Part shown: one piece after another, positions 47,225 to 57,960 of the stretch | Layout of the letters: every line of letters starts with the position of its first letter | Position numbering within the stretch: the first letter of the stretch is position 1 | NCBI GenBank assembly: GCA_009746045.1 | Contig: RPFO01001275.1 | Location: 62,001-126,000 of the forward strand | Source: Mesostigma viride | Lineage: Eukaryota; Streptophyta; Mesostigmatophyceae; Mesostigmatales; Mesostigmataceae | Direction of reading: 5' to 3' | DNA length: 64,000 nt | The notes under the pieces: model-generated | Told to the model about the DNA's origin: nothing | The model's input: only the letters and a program-made list of their open reading frames with translations | Database searches by the model: none | Program-made: the position numbers and the translations under genes

Positions 47225-47430
47225 CCCCTCATTTTTTTCTGACTAGGTTGTCCCCAGTTTACAAATTAACCAATTTTACCCCGACACCCGGAGGGCGCCG
47301 CCCGAGATTAAATAAGAGGTACCTTGAAATTAAATAAGAGGCACGCCTCTATCCAGATATATTTTTGGAGGCGAATTTCTATTGGCGTTAAGTTGTAGTA
47401 TAGTACGACAACGTGTCAGACCGTATAATT
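47225..47430. repeat. foldback-element half copy
   Basis: Carries GAGATTAAATAAGAGGTACC and the arm to CGTACAATACTA-type sequence, without a matching left arm nearby. Confidence 0.5.
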
Positions 47431-47784
47431 TATTCCGACTTCTACATTCAGTTCACCGCTTGGTCAAAAAAGGATCACTTATATCAAGAAAACAATAAAG
47501 ATCACTTATATACCCTACTTCTCCGTAAAATCTCATCGACCGGGTTTCGAAACAACCCACGAACGCCGTAGATGCAGATCCAACGGAGCAAACAACGTCA
47601 AGACCGACGCGGCGCCAAATAGTCGCCACGGTTCCTTTTCTGCGAGCCATTTTACAACGTACGTCGCGCCGCGTCGTGTACCCAAGCCCTTTTCTGAACG
47701 TGAGATCCAAAATCCGCTTGCCAGACCGGGAACTCCGTCCAATACCGTCGTGCATTGAATTGAATTGGAACATAAGTCCTTCTT

Positions 47785-48160
47785 TCCGTCACCCTTGACA
47801 TGTTTTCGTACAATACTACAAATTAACGCCAATAGAAATTCGCCTCCCTTACCCCGACTGCCAATAGAAACTCGCCTCCAAACATATATCTCGATAGAGG
47901 CATGCGTCTTATTTAATTTCAAGGTACCTCTTAATTAATCTCGCCCCCCGGCCTCCGCTAATTTGCTAATTTGCTAAATTTGCTAAAAAAGAGCCAATTT
48001 TTCCCCGACTAGCAAATTAGCGGAGGCGGGGGCCGAGATTAATTAAGAGGTACCTTGAAATTAAATAAGAGGCATGCCTCTATCGAGATATATGTATGGA
48101 GGCGAGTTTCTATTGGCGTTTATTTGTAGTATTGTACGACAACTGTCAAGGGTGACGGAA
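47785..48160. mobile_element. foldback (MITE-like) element, best copy
   Basis: Ends CCGTCACCCTTGACA and its complement TGTCAAGGGTGACGG. Arms of about 130 bp continue into a centre that is itself palindromic (CCTCCGCTAATTTGCTA with TAGCAAATTAGCGGAGG). The left arm has a duplicated GCCAATAGAAA segment. No ORF; mobilisation would need a transposase in trans. Confidence 0.65.
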
Positions 48161-48179
48161 AGTACTGAAATCGCGCAAT

Positions 48180-48633
48180 TTTACCCCGACTTTACCCCGC
48201 TGCATTCGACGATCGGCAGGCAACTTCGGCAGTCTTTGCTGCTCGCAACTTTTTTGCTGGCTGGGCATGCGAGTCAGTCGGGCTAGCTTTTTACAGATAG
48301 GGAAATGTGTTTTTCTGCCGACTACGAGAGTCATATACGTGTTTCTTGCCTCGTAGATGCAGGCACGGAAGAGCGTGCTGAAGTAAGCCCGCCGTGCTAC
48401 TAGTCACATACATAAGTATGACGGCAGCCTGTGAAATAATCGTAGAAAGTAGACTGCACGTCGCCACCTCATCTGGTGATTCCATGGACTCAATAAATTT
48501 TCCGTTGCCTAATCAGTGACAGATAGTAGCCGATTACCGAGGACGGTCGGGCATTTACTGCTTGGAGTTCGAAATCGAATTGAAGTTTTGCCGACCAGGG
48601 CTGGCTGTTTGCAGCTAGATTGCCTTTGAGAAG
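48180..48633. other. 5' flank of URM1
   Basis: No repeat or ORF of note. The URM1 promoter should lie here; I see no clear core element. Confidence 0.35.
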
Positions 48634-51278
48634 ATGGTATCTCTGCATTTGGAGTTCAGGTAAATGATTTATGGCCTTGATCATGGATTCCATGCATGAT
48701 AGTGCTTCTTGCGTGTACTGGATGGTTAAGAAAGCCCACTTCGCTTCAACCGCTTCTCGTCACCTCTCGCGTTAACCGTGCGGTGTGATGCCACCGCTTC
48801 CACGAATTCCCGGCACCCTACATGCATTCGTGGCAGCGGGGGCCTGGAGCTTCTCGTGGGCAACAAGAAGGAGCATCAAGTAGAGATGCCCGAGGAGACG
48901 GAGGAACAGGTGGGACGAAAGGCCTGCATTTGTACCCCAAGCGTGGTCATGAAACGCTACTGTGGTATTATCATGCTATACGGTATAAATTTAGCAAAAG
49001 CCTATTTTCCATTGGTGCAGGAAAGGTCTTTGCCCAGGGCTATGCTGGGGTATTTTTGCATACCTGTTGGATGGGCGGGTTGAGGAGCATGGTACTTTTT
49101 ATGGCATTGACCACAACAATGCAGACCCTTGCATGCTTGTCATGTTTAAAGTATCCCGCATCACAGTGCCTTCTAAAATAGCTTCTTGAAAATGTTTCGT
49201 AGACACTTGAACTCTCAATGCTACTTGTTGACCCTTGCATGCACTAGTTGCGTGGCTACCGTCGATCTCCCTCATTCCTACTTATCCCCCTCCACAAGCC
49301 CGCCCCAAGGAAAAATGGCGCGTGGCAATAGAGTGTTGCAACTGACCAGCCTTCCTGTGTTTATCACCTGTGTTGGTTACTGGCATTTGGCACCAGGACT
49401 AGCCCGCAGCCTCTGCTGGCAATACTAGCAGTCTCACGCACATAGGAATCTCTTTTCAGGGCCCCTCACAATTTCCTCACGCGTTTCTCCTGGAATCCAA
49501 AGTGCCGCGTCCCCGCTATCTGACCATGGGACATGCGCGTCTTTGGGCATCAATCAATTATTTAATCAAAAGCACATAGACCGCGTCACATGGGTACCAG
49601 TACAGGAACCTTGAACCCCTATACACATTGAGAAAGAGGGAGTGTGCCCTAGCTTCTCTCACTGCCTCAAGTGGGCAGGCCACAGAGGACTCTCTCCGCA
49701 TCATTAATAACACGCATCATGGTGCAGGCCAAACCTTGGACACGCAGGAGTCTCGAGTCTTAGACATGTATGTTTGATGGGCCCGTCCGCGGAATGGGAT
49801 TCATGCGATACTGCACAGCAACCTAGCTACAATACCCCTACCCAACTCAATTCAGTTAGCCTGTGCGCATCACTGTATGACTATAATGGTAACAAGGGTG
49901 TCTGAGGTAATGATGTACATTGGATACATCGTGCATTCATGCGGCGCTCGTCACATCACAGGACAGGGGCAAGCCCGCCCGGAGTCCGTTCGTCATAGTA
50001 ATTTGGTGTGCTTTTTTTGGTGGAAGAGTTAACGCATGGGGGGCGTCATGGAGTCGTCTGTGTTTTGGGTGAGCTGTCATGGGCTGGCGGGCGTGAGCAT
50101 GTCCCTGGCTCTCTCAGCCCTTTCTTTCGCTTTACTCTCCTGGCACAGGTGTATGACACCACTAGCGGGGTAGCCCAGGTGTGCCTCCAGTAGTCACGTT
50201 TTATACAGAACTCACCAAAAATTCATCCTGAGTAATTAAATTGACTACAATTGGAATGGGTATCCTGTGTTGCTTCCTGACATTTTGGCTCTTGCCTAAC
50301 CTGTCGCCTAATTGCGGATGGCTCATGCATCCTGCATGTGGTCCATTTCTATCCACGGGATCCACGGGCGAGGGCGGGCAGGGACGCACGGTGACCGTGC
50401 GGCGCCTGATCGCGTGGATATGCAAGCAGATGGTGACCGAGCGACCGGAGCTGTTTGTGAAGGGGGACTCCGTGTACGTGCTGAAATGGTGACGGGGTAT
50501 GGTAGTATCGCGGTGGTGAGCATCGTATCCGTGGATATCTGTGAAGGGGAACTTGGTGTAAATGTCCACAATGGTGATGGTAAGTGGTAGGAATAGGTTT
50601 ATGAGGCTATTGGTAGCTATTTGTGACAGGCGACTCCATGCAAGTGTTGTTATGGGGATGAGAAGTTGTAGGAATAGTTGCGTGGAGTGAGAGAGTACAT
50701 AGAGTGTGGGCAGGAATAGCGGTGGCAGTAAAAATCTCTGTAGCTGTTTGTGAAAAAAGAAACCTGTTTAAGTCTCCATAGCCCAAGTAACCCATGCAAG
50801 CCACTCGAGGGAAAGGGGACAGTGGGCTTTGTATTAATTTGCACTTTGTATTCCCATTCTCTCGCTGCCCGCTTCCCCCGGATGTTGTACCCACCTTTTG
50901 CCCCTGGGGGCGTGCACTTCTTGAGCGGCTAAAATCTTCGAGGTTTTTGCCATTTGCTGAAGGCGCTTCCTGTTAATGTCTCGTTGTTGGGGCTGTCAAC
51001 GTTGCAACGCTTTGCGAGGGTAGGGCTTGTGATCAGTAAGAAAATATGATTGTGCTTTGTATGTAAGGGTGCTTTCTTATGTCATGGTTGCTGTCACAAG
51101 ACGGACAAGTATTTTGTTGCATCTTTGCTCTTAATGTTGTTCATGCATGCCCCACGGCAGCCGGCCCGGCATCCTGGTTCTCATCAACGACGTGGACTGG
51201 GAACTAAACAACAAGCTGGACGAGCTGCTGCAGGATGGGGACCGGGTCACTTTTATCTCCACCCTGCATGGGGGATGA
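48634..51278 (+). CDS. URM1: URM1, ubiquitin-related modifier 1 (four exons)
   Basis: Exons 48634-48659, 48837-48909, 50382-50473 and 51161-51278 join in frame to 309 nt (102 aa), close to the 101 aa of human URM1. All introns are GT-AG. The protein starts [17 protein letters not shown], continues [12 protein letters not shown] and [15 protein letters not shown] (the family's hallmark) and ends STLHGG with the C-terminal Gly-Gly used for activation. URM1 is a beta-grasp sulfur carrier: the E1-like Uba4/MOCS3 thiocarboxylates its end, and it supplies sulfur for 2-thiolation of wobble uridine in tRNAs for Lys, Gln and Glu. It can also be conjugated to proteins under oxidative stress. Exon 1 encodes only 8 codons, so it is easily missed. 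Intron 2 is 1.47 kb and empty of repeats I recognise. Confidence 0.95.
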
Positions 51279-52140
51279 ATACAAGCGCCACGTTCACGCG
51301 TGCCCTGCATGGGCCGCAGTATATCGTAATTAAGTGAGACAACTATATCTGTACGCTAAGAACAGATTGCTGACGCAGCCTTTCAATTTTCATCCGCCAG
51401 AACATTGCACCACTGCGGCAAGATTGGCATTCGGCACTTCATCTAGTCTCCTGATTAGCTAGTTTCTTTGGGCATCTGTTGCTTTGCTCTGTGATCATGT
51501 GTGATGAAAATGTTGAGCGCATGGCGTGCCACATTGGCACACCCCTTGCCTGACATCGAACCAATTGCCTGGAAGGAAATGCACGGGTTAGTGGTGATGG
51601 CAACACAATTGTGGTTACTGTCATCAGAAGGATGACAAGTACTTAAATCATTTCAGACACATTCTCCAGCGATTTCTGGCCTGCGCTGGTTGTCTCCTTG
51701 ACATTCTCCAGCGGGGTGCGGGTTGAGTCCACAAGCGGGCCCGCATGAACAGACAAATTCGACTTGAGGTGGGTGGTGTGGCCGGGGCCTGCACGGGCTG
51801 AGTGTGCAGGCCAGCCACTGTAATGGCTGCACTGCATGGTGATTGCCTGCATTGATAAATACCACTGCTCTTTTTATAGACTCTTTTGCATAGCTGGCCC
51901 CGTGCCGGCACAAATCGCAGAAGCCGGGGGGCGGGCACAGCCGCCAGTGGAGGTTCCTGGCGCCTTTCACTCTAGAGCTGAGGGGACCCAAGGGTCCTTG
52001 AAAGATCTGCTTTTCTGCTGGAAAGTATGTTTCAGGGTCAGTTTGCCTCGCGCCCGCCACAACGTTGGGTGTCAGCCGTCAGAAGTTACCAACATTGTAG
52101 ATCTTACAAGAAGGTTCTCAACGGGACCGCGTGCAATTAG
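51279..52140. other. 3' flank of URM1
   Basis: No gene seen. Contains one micro-insertion at 51659-51713 (see findings). Confidence 0.4.
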
Positions 52141-52143
52141 TTG

Positions 52144-52612
52144 ATTAATTAATTAATATCTACACGTGACGGCGTCACGTGAGCATAAGTCCTCAGTGGG
52201 AGGGGAATATGGGATGGAATGGATTAAAATTAAATTAAAAATTAAATTATAACATGCCTCCGTTGGGAAATCATGTAGGATGGGAGATCATGGAATGGAT
52301 GGTGTAAGCTACCTAGGTCCTAGTTACAGGGGTGTGGGCACCGCGGCCCGAATCGCTATGAATGCCATACGCGGTCACACGCGGAGCCCCCACAGACTTG
52401 GGGGTGGTCTCCTTCATCACTACTTGCCATCTATCCTTGCGTACCATTACTAATTAATTAATTTATTTATTTATTAGGAACATAACTCCGTTCCAAGGGA
52501 GTATATGTAGCACATAGCCCTTGAGAAGGGGCATATGGCCTATACTACATTCTAAGCTACTTCCTGCAAGGGTGGGAATGTAAACGACACTTGCTCTAGG
52601 TGCACCATTAAT
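52144..52612 (-). mobile_element. stacked minus-strand LINE 3' ends
   Basis: Includes an AATTT-tailed variant (hairpin 52252-52276, partly degraded) and a family B 3' end (hairpin 52480-52508, with an enlarged 8-nt loop) whose UTR stops at about 52611 at another tail. Confidence 0.65.
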
Positions 52613-54605
52613 AATAATAAGGAACATAACTCCGTTGGGAGTATATGTAGCGCATAGCCCTTGAGAAGGGGCATATGGCCTATGATACATTCTAGGCTAC
52701 TTCATGCAAGGATGGGAATGTAAGCTACCCTTGCTCTAGGTGCACCAAGGCACCTGCACCCTCATGATGTATATCGCGCTATGCCCAGCTAAGGGGGAGC
52801 GTGGCATGTGGGGGAAGATCATCATGGCTATACAAGAGCTATGGCATGGCTTCTCAGCAGAGAGTGACTCCCTGCATGGGCGCTGCATAATTAAATAAAG
52901 CTAGGCATCATCTGGAGGGTGGCTCATCATAGGCACACATGTACATGACTAAAAAGGCTAGGCCTAAGCTGGTATAGTCATGCCTGTAGTAGGCGGGCAT
53001 GTACAAGGCCACTGTCTAACTATTCTACACTACTGCTGCTGTATTCCCCTAGGCTGGGGCTGGAGTTGCTGGGGCCGCGGTGGTCGAGGGGGTCGCTTGC
53101 CAGGGCTTGTGGCCGACGTAGATGGCCGCCCCCTTCCAGTACACCGGCTGGCCCGCCTTGGTCTGCCGGAGCTGGAGGTAGGTCGGCCATAGCTCCCGTC
53201 GCCGTTGTTGCTGTGCCAGGGTCAAGTCGTCGTCCACGGTGAAGTGAGTCTTCTCGAGCCGCTTGCGGCGTCTGAGAAACGAAATCTTGTCGGCTGGGCT
53301 ATCAAAGATGAGAAGAAGCGGAGGCGCCCCTGCCTTACCCCGCGCGCGGGGGAGGCGGTGGGCGGTCAGCTTGATCTCACCAAGAAGGCCCATGCGTGCA
53401 AGGATTTTGCTCTCAAACGCACGTGCAAGCTTCTCAGAATTCTCACCTTCTTCCATGTCGAAGTTCTTGAGTATGGCGTTGAGGCTGCGCTTGGCGAGCT
53501 CGGCCTCCTCGCGGAGGTCAAGCGTCTGCCGCTGGAGCTGGGCTGCGACGGCGGAGGTGGTGGAGGTGGTATGTTGCTTAAGCATGTCCGCCCAGGTCGT
53601 GATGGGAGGAGCATCGCCGGCCCGCAGGCCAGCCGGGGCTGGCTTGGCGGCAATGTCCTTCACTGCCTGGGCGGTGAGGCCTGCTGTGTTCTGCAAGACC
53701 TCGATAGCGATTGCATTATCCTTGAGGCGCTGGTCGATGTCGCGGAGCTAGGCGGTGATGGAGTCGGTGGAGGCGGAGGGGGGGGGGGTGTGTGGAGGCG
53801 AGGAGGGTGGCGGTGGCGGTGGGGATGGTGGGAAGCTCAGCAGCCAGCGTGCCCGGCGCCAATTGCCGCCACATCTGCGGCAAGAGGGGTCACGTGCTGC
53901 TCGAAAGCTTCCTTGAGGAGGGTGCGGATGGTGGCTTCGGTGGGGAAGGTGGGGGGGGGCGGGGGGGAAGGTGAGGAAGCCCAGATCGCGGATTCGGAGC
54001 GTCCAACAAGGGAGCAGAGGGCGAAGCGTTGAAGCTTGGGGCGACTCATGCGGTGAATGACTGGGAGAGCCTCGGCGGGGTCGACAAGCTGGCCATTACC
54101 AGGCCAGCGGCCGCGGTTGTGGGACGTGAGGTACACGCACAGGGCTAGAAGCGAGGCGTGATTGCCGAAAAACACATCTTCCATGAACCAACCGGGGCTG
54201 CGTTGCCAGAAGCCGGAGCTGTTGACGTCAAAGGAGGTCTCTTCCCAGGGCGGCTCAGCAGAGCGACTGCGCTTAGGTTCAGGCGATGCAGATGGCGAGG
54301 CAAGCCCGGGAGGCTGGGCGAGCACCAGTGCACGACTAGTGTCACCGTTGCCATCTGGGCCGGTGGGCGAAGCTGCAGCCGAAGCTGCAGGCGTATTTTC
54401 ATTGCCGAGCGCAGCCGCCAGGCTGCGTTGCGTCGAGAGGCGTTTGCTCATCGTATATTGCGTAATAGCTTCGGAAAATTATATCAGCATGTGCGTCGTA
54501 GAAAGACGCATCGATTGTGGTATTCACGGCTAAATTCGGTGCTCAAACGTGAAAGTTATGAGCTCCGCCGTCAGCCATGGCTACCTCGTGGCTCGTGGCT
54601 CGTTG
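52613..54605 (-). mobile_element. ORF1-only LINE, family B copy 3
   Basis: Full-length by comparison with 28611-30626, on the minus strand. TTA-type tail at 52607-52622, hairpin 52624-52648, 3' UTR, ORF1 53049-54451, and 5' end CGAGCCACGAGCCACGAGG at about 54586-54605. As in copy 1, there is no RT. Confidence 0.75.
53049..54451 (-). pseudogene. LINE ORF1 protein, family B copy 3 (best N-terminus)
   Basis: 54451-53837 encodes MSKRLSTQRSLAAALG and on through RMSRPKLQRFALCSLVG and EAFEQHVTPLAADVAAIG. The frame then breaks in a proline/C-rich stretch. 53696-53049 encodes QNTAGLTAQAVKDIAAKPAP, a helical middle, LPRARGKAGAPPLLLIF, VDDDLTLAQQQRRRELWPTY and VYWKGAAIYVGHKPW. It is nearly intact apart from the central break and a stop near 53750. 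Confidence 0.6.
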
Positions 54606-54609
54606 GGAG

Positions 54610-54854
54610 TGCACCGGCCATGGCACCTGCATCCCCATGATCTTCAAGCTATGCCCAGCTAAGGGGGAGCCTGTCATGGGGGGGAAGATCAGCATAGCTA
54701 TACAAGAGCTAGAGCATGGCATCTCAGCATGCAGAGAGCAGCTCTCTGCATGGGCACAGCATAACTAAATAAAAAGGCATCATCTGGAGTGTGGCACATC
54801 ATAGGCGCACATGTACATGGCTAAATAATACTCGTGAATCAGCTGGTATATAGC
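54610..54854 (-). mobile_element. family B LINE 3' UTR, left part
   Basis: Minus-strand UTR truncated at its 3' side and continuing, after a hAT insertion, at 56262. Contains the conserved GCAGAGAGCAGCTCTCTGC inverted repeat. Confidence 0.6.
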
Positions 54855-54862
54855 CTATAGGA

Positions 54863-56261
54863 CAGTGATTGGCCATACGCCGTATTATACGCCGTATTTA
54901 GCGTATTATGCGCGATACGCAAGCGGCGCGTACGAAAATGGGGTACTTTCATACGCAACGCGTATTTTTGCGCATTTTTGCGTATTTTCGCGTATTTTTG
55001 GCATATTTTTGGCTTACGAGGTGGGTGAATTTGCTTGCCTAGACTGCGGCGCGCCGACCTGTAGTAGGAACAAATAATTGCGTGATGAGCTAGCTAGTGT
55101 ACAATGCACTAAAGCTAAAAGCGCGTTCATTGGCAAAACTAGGCATTTCAGGCTATTTTTGGCATACCTGGGTCACCTGTTATATGGAAATAAACTAACA
55201 CCCATTTCACCGGAAAAGCGCGTTCATTGTGACTTGTGAAGGCGGGAATGTGAAGGCGGGAAGGCTGAAGATTCATCATCCAGAAGGTGATAAGGTGTGC
55301 CAGCAACGTCGTGGTCGTCTGGCACCTCTATCGTAGCATATCGACATTCAGGCATGGCTGACACGAATGAGGAGTCAATGGAACACGATGATGATGTGCG
55401 GCCCGATGAAGAAGAGGCCACATCCGAAACTGTCTGGACATACATTAGCAAAGAGCGCATCCTCAAGAATGGGCAGCAGACAAATAACTACTACGTGGAT
55501 GATGGAGTACTCCGTTACAGGCTGCTGGTCGAGCAGGCGGAGAAGGAAAGCAATACCAGGAAGAGGAAGGCGACTAGTGACGCCAAGAAGCAGGCTGATG
55601 TGCGGGCGGCACTTAAAGGCAGGCTTGCAGACGTTGTAGAAACCGACGCCTCTAACTGGGTGTCCGCTCATGCCAGCAACACCTCGGGGCGCGCTGCTGG
55701 GGCGGCTGGGCCAAGCGGATCATCAAAGGGCCAATCCACCGACGGTAATTTGCCCGCACCTAATGGGCTCAGCAAAGAGCAGCTGGACGAGGAGCTGTGC
55801 AAGGCATTCATTTGCGCCTTTCAATGCCATCGACGCCCTTCAATGTCATCGACACCTCGGGGCAATGTATAGTGCATGCATATCTTGAGTTCTACAAATT
55901 CATTATCTATTATCCTTTCCAGTGAGTTGTGAATTGATACTGGTATCGATACTTAGTTGCATGATGTCTCGATTTTGAAGAGAAACTATCAAGTTAGACC
56001 GTTAGAAACTATGCTTGTATTTAGGTAGTGATGGCAATGCCAAGGTCATGCTATATATGTCAGGTATAGGCAAAAGGTATGGCAAAAACACCAGCAGACC
56101 ATGCTTGATTGCTCAGAATGTTGAAAAACCCTCAAAAGCCTGCCAAAAAAGGGGTTTTCAACAGTTAGCGTACGATCAGCGTATAATACATTATACACCG
56201 CGTATTATACATTATACACCTGGGGCCGCGTACGACGCGTATCGCGTATGGCCAATCACTG
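54863..56261 (+). mobile_element. hAT transposon, non-autonomous, with 8-bp TSD
   Basis: Perfect 18-bp terminal inverted repeats CAGTGATTGGCCATACGC, flanked by an exact 8-bp duplication CTATAGGA (54855-54862 and 56262-56269). The 8-bp duplication and CAGTG ends fit the hAT superfamily. It encodes only an N-terminal piece, so it needs transposase in trans. Subterminal regions are rich in TACGCG and GTATTATACG words. Confidence 0.9.
55354..55872 (+). pseudogene. hAT-encoded N-terminal protein fragment
   Basis: 172 codons from MADTNEESMEHDDDV: an acidic N-terminus, then VWTYISKERILKNGQQ, a basic stretch KRKATSDAKKQ and a low-complexity Gly/Ser segment. The end, LCKAFICAF with FNAIDA in the next frame, resembles the segment before the hAT DUF659 domain (FF...GIPF). 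No catalytic core. A second, more degraded copy lies on the minus strand at 60600-60970. Confidence 0.5.
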
Positions 56262-57230
56262 CTATAGGAGGCTTACATGTACATTCTGATCTGGCACGCC
56301 GCAAAGGTGAAAACCATTTGCGTTCAGTGCCGGTCCGCGGAAAACGCGGAAAACGCGATCTGCAAATGAATCCGACCGGAATCGAACTGGGGACCTCTCA
56401 TCGCACCAACTTTCGCTGACTAGTAGGACGGACGTCTCCGGATCCTAGGGCATCGCCAACTTACACCTACAGTCATCCGCAAAAGTTCTCCTTTCCGGGG
56501 AGTGATGCAAGCCTTTCGGATTTGGTGCTAGATTAATCATTCGAGATCTGTGTGTTTAGGAGTACTACACACGTGTACATGGCCACGGTCTATCTATTCT
56601 ACACTACTGCTGCCGTATTCCCCTAATAAGCTGGGGCGTCTGGAGTCGTTGGGGCCGCGGGGGTCGCATGCCAGGGCTTGTGGCCGACGTAGATGGCCGC
56701 CCCCTTCCAGTACACCGGCTGCCCCGCCTTGGTCTGCCGGAGCTGGAGGTAGGTCGGCCATAGCTCCCGTCGCCGTTGTTGCTGCGCCAGGGTCAAGTCG
56801 TCGTCAAGGGTGAAGTGAGTCTGCTCGAGCTGCTTGCGGCGTCTGAGGAAGGAAATCTTGTCCGCCGGGGTCTTAAAGGTGAGAAGGAGTGGGGGCGCCC
56901 CTGCCTTACCTGAGGCGGTGGGCGACCAGCTCAATCTCACCAGTAAGGCCCATGCGTGCAAGGATTTTTCTCTCAAACGCACGCGCAAGCTTCTCGGAAT
57001 TCTCACCTTCCTCCATGTCGAAATTCTTGACGATGACGTTATAAGGCTGCGCTTGGCGAGCTCGGCCTCCTCGCGGAGGTCAAGCGTCTGCCGTTGGAGC
57101 TCAGTGGGCTGCGACGGCGGAGGTGGTGGAGACCTGTGGTATGTTGCTTAAGCATGTCCGCCCAGGTCGTGATGGGAGGAGCATCGCCGGCCAGGCCAGC
57201 AGGGGCTGGCTTGGCGGCAATGTCCTTCAA
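56262..57230 (-). mobile_element. family B LINE 3' part with tRNA-like insert
   Basis: Contains UTR, then an insert of about 285 bp (56287-56570) at ACATGTACAT/GTGTACATGG, then the ORF1 end. 56623-57006 encodes LDDDLTLAQQQRRRELWPTY and QPVYWKGAAIYVGHKPW; upstream parts to 57230 are frameshifted. At 57231 it joins ORF2-like sequence, so the copy is chimeric or internally deleted. Confidence 0.6.
56370..56443 (-). pseudogene. tRNA-like relic
   Basis: 74 nt on the minus strand. The ends pair over six positions (ATCCGG against TCGGAT, one G-T). GTTCGATTCC forms a B-box-like T-loop, and GAC/GTC could be a D stem. Anticodon and T stems pair poorly, so it is not a functional tRNA. It may be the head of a tRNA-derived SINE. 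Confidence 0.25.
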
Positions 57231-57650
57231 TTGTCCGTGAGTGTCCATGCCTCCGAGCCGTAGGTGAGCACCGTGAAGCCGGACCAGGACCTTGAAGAGC
57301 ACGTGCTTGCGGTCCTCGCCCAGGTCCTTCAAATGCCAGTACTGGTGTTGAGCGAAGGTGAGCCTCAGTGGCCCATGCAGGCCCGGCTGATGCGGGTGCC
57401 CACATCGTCGGCGGTGTCAGTGAGCATGCTCCCCAGCAGCTTGAAGCGATCACCGACGGAACGGGACCTCCGTCCCGTCTAGCAGCCGTGGCTTTGGCGG
57501 GCAACTGGTAGCCCCAATCACCATAGCCTCAATTTTGACACTAATCTCGAACCCCACCGCCCGCGCCTCCAAGCCCAGACAGTCCAGCCAGGGATCTGAA
57601 TGTGGTCGGGGCGCAGCCTCGATGAGGGTGAGTATCATCTGCATACATCA
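57231..57650 (-). pseudogene. LINE ORF2 reverse transcriptase fragment
   Basis: On the minus strand, joined frames read LSDLMYADDT (RT motif C), VKIEAMVIGATSCPPKPRLL, RFKLLGSMLTDTADDVGTRI and LTYGSEAWTLTD, the usual order after motif C in APE-type LINEs. Frameshifts and stops are present. It is followed on the minus strand directly by ORF1-type sequence. Confidence 0.65.
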
Positions 57651-57661
57651 GGTCTGACAGG

Positions 57662-57960
57662 CGGTAATTAATTTAATTAATTAAAACACGTGCTCCCGTT
57701 GGGGAGTCACGGAGCACCGAAGTGCTTTTAATCCCTAGCTGTGTGTGCACAACAGGAGAAAGGGCAGAGACCCCCAGTCTCCTTCATGCCAAAGGCATGC
57801 CACAGCTGCATTCGGGCGCGCTAGCTAAACGGACACGCTAACGATCCGGCATACTGTGGGTGCAATAAGACCCGTGTGAGCATATCATAACAAGGAGCGT
57901 GGGCAAGTAATCTGATCGAAGCCAGGACGTAGCATGGCTGTACAAGGACAGGCGGTAATG
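57662..57960 (-). mobile_element. family A LINE 3' end, inverted
   Basis: TTAA tail 57664-57685, hairpin CGTGCTCCCGTTGGGGAGTC at about 57689, then UTR matching 1250-1460. Read on plus, the order is reversed. Confidence 0.75.
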
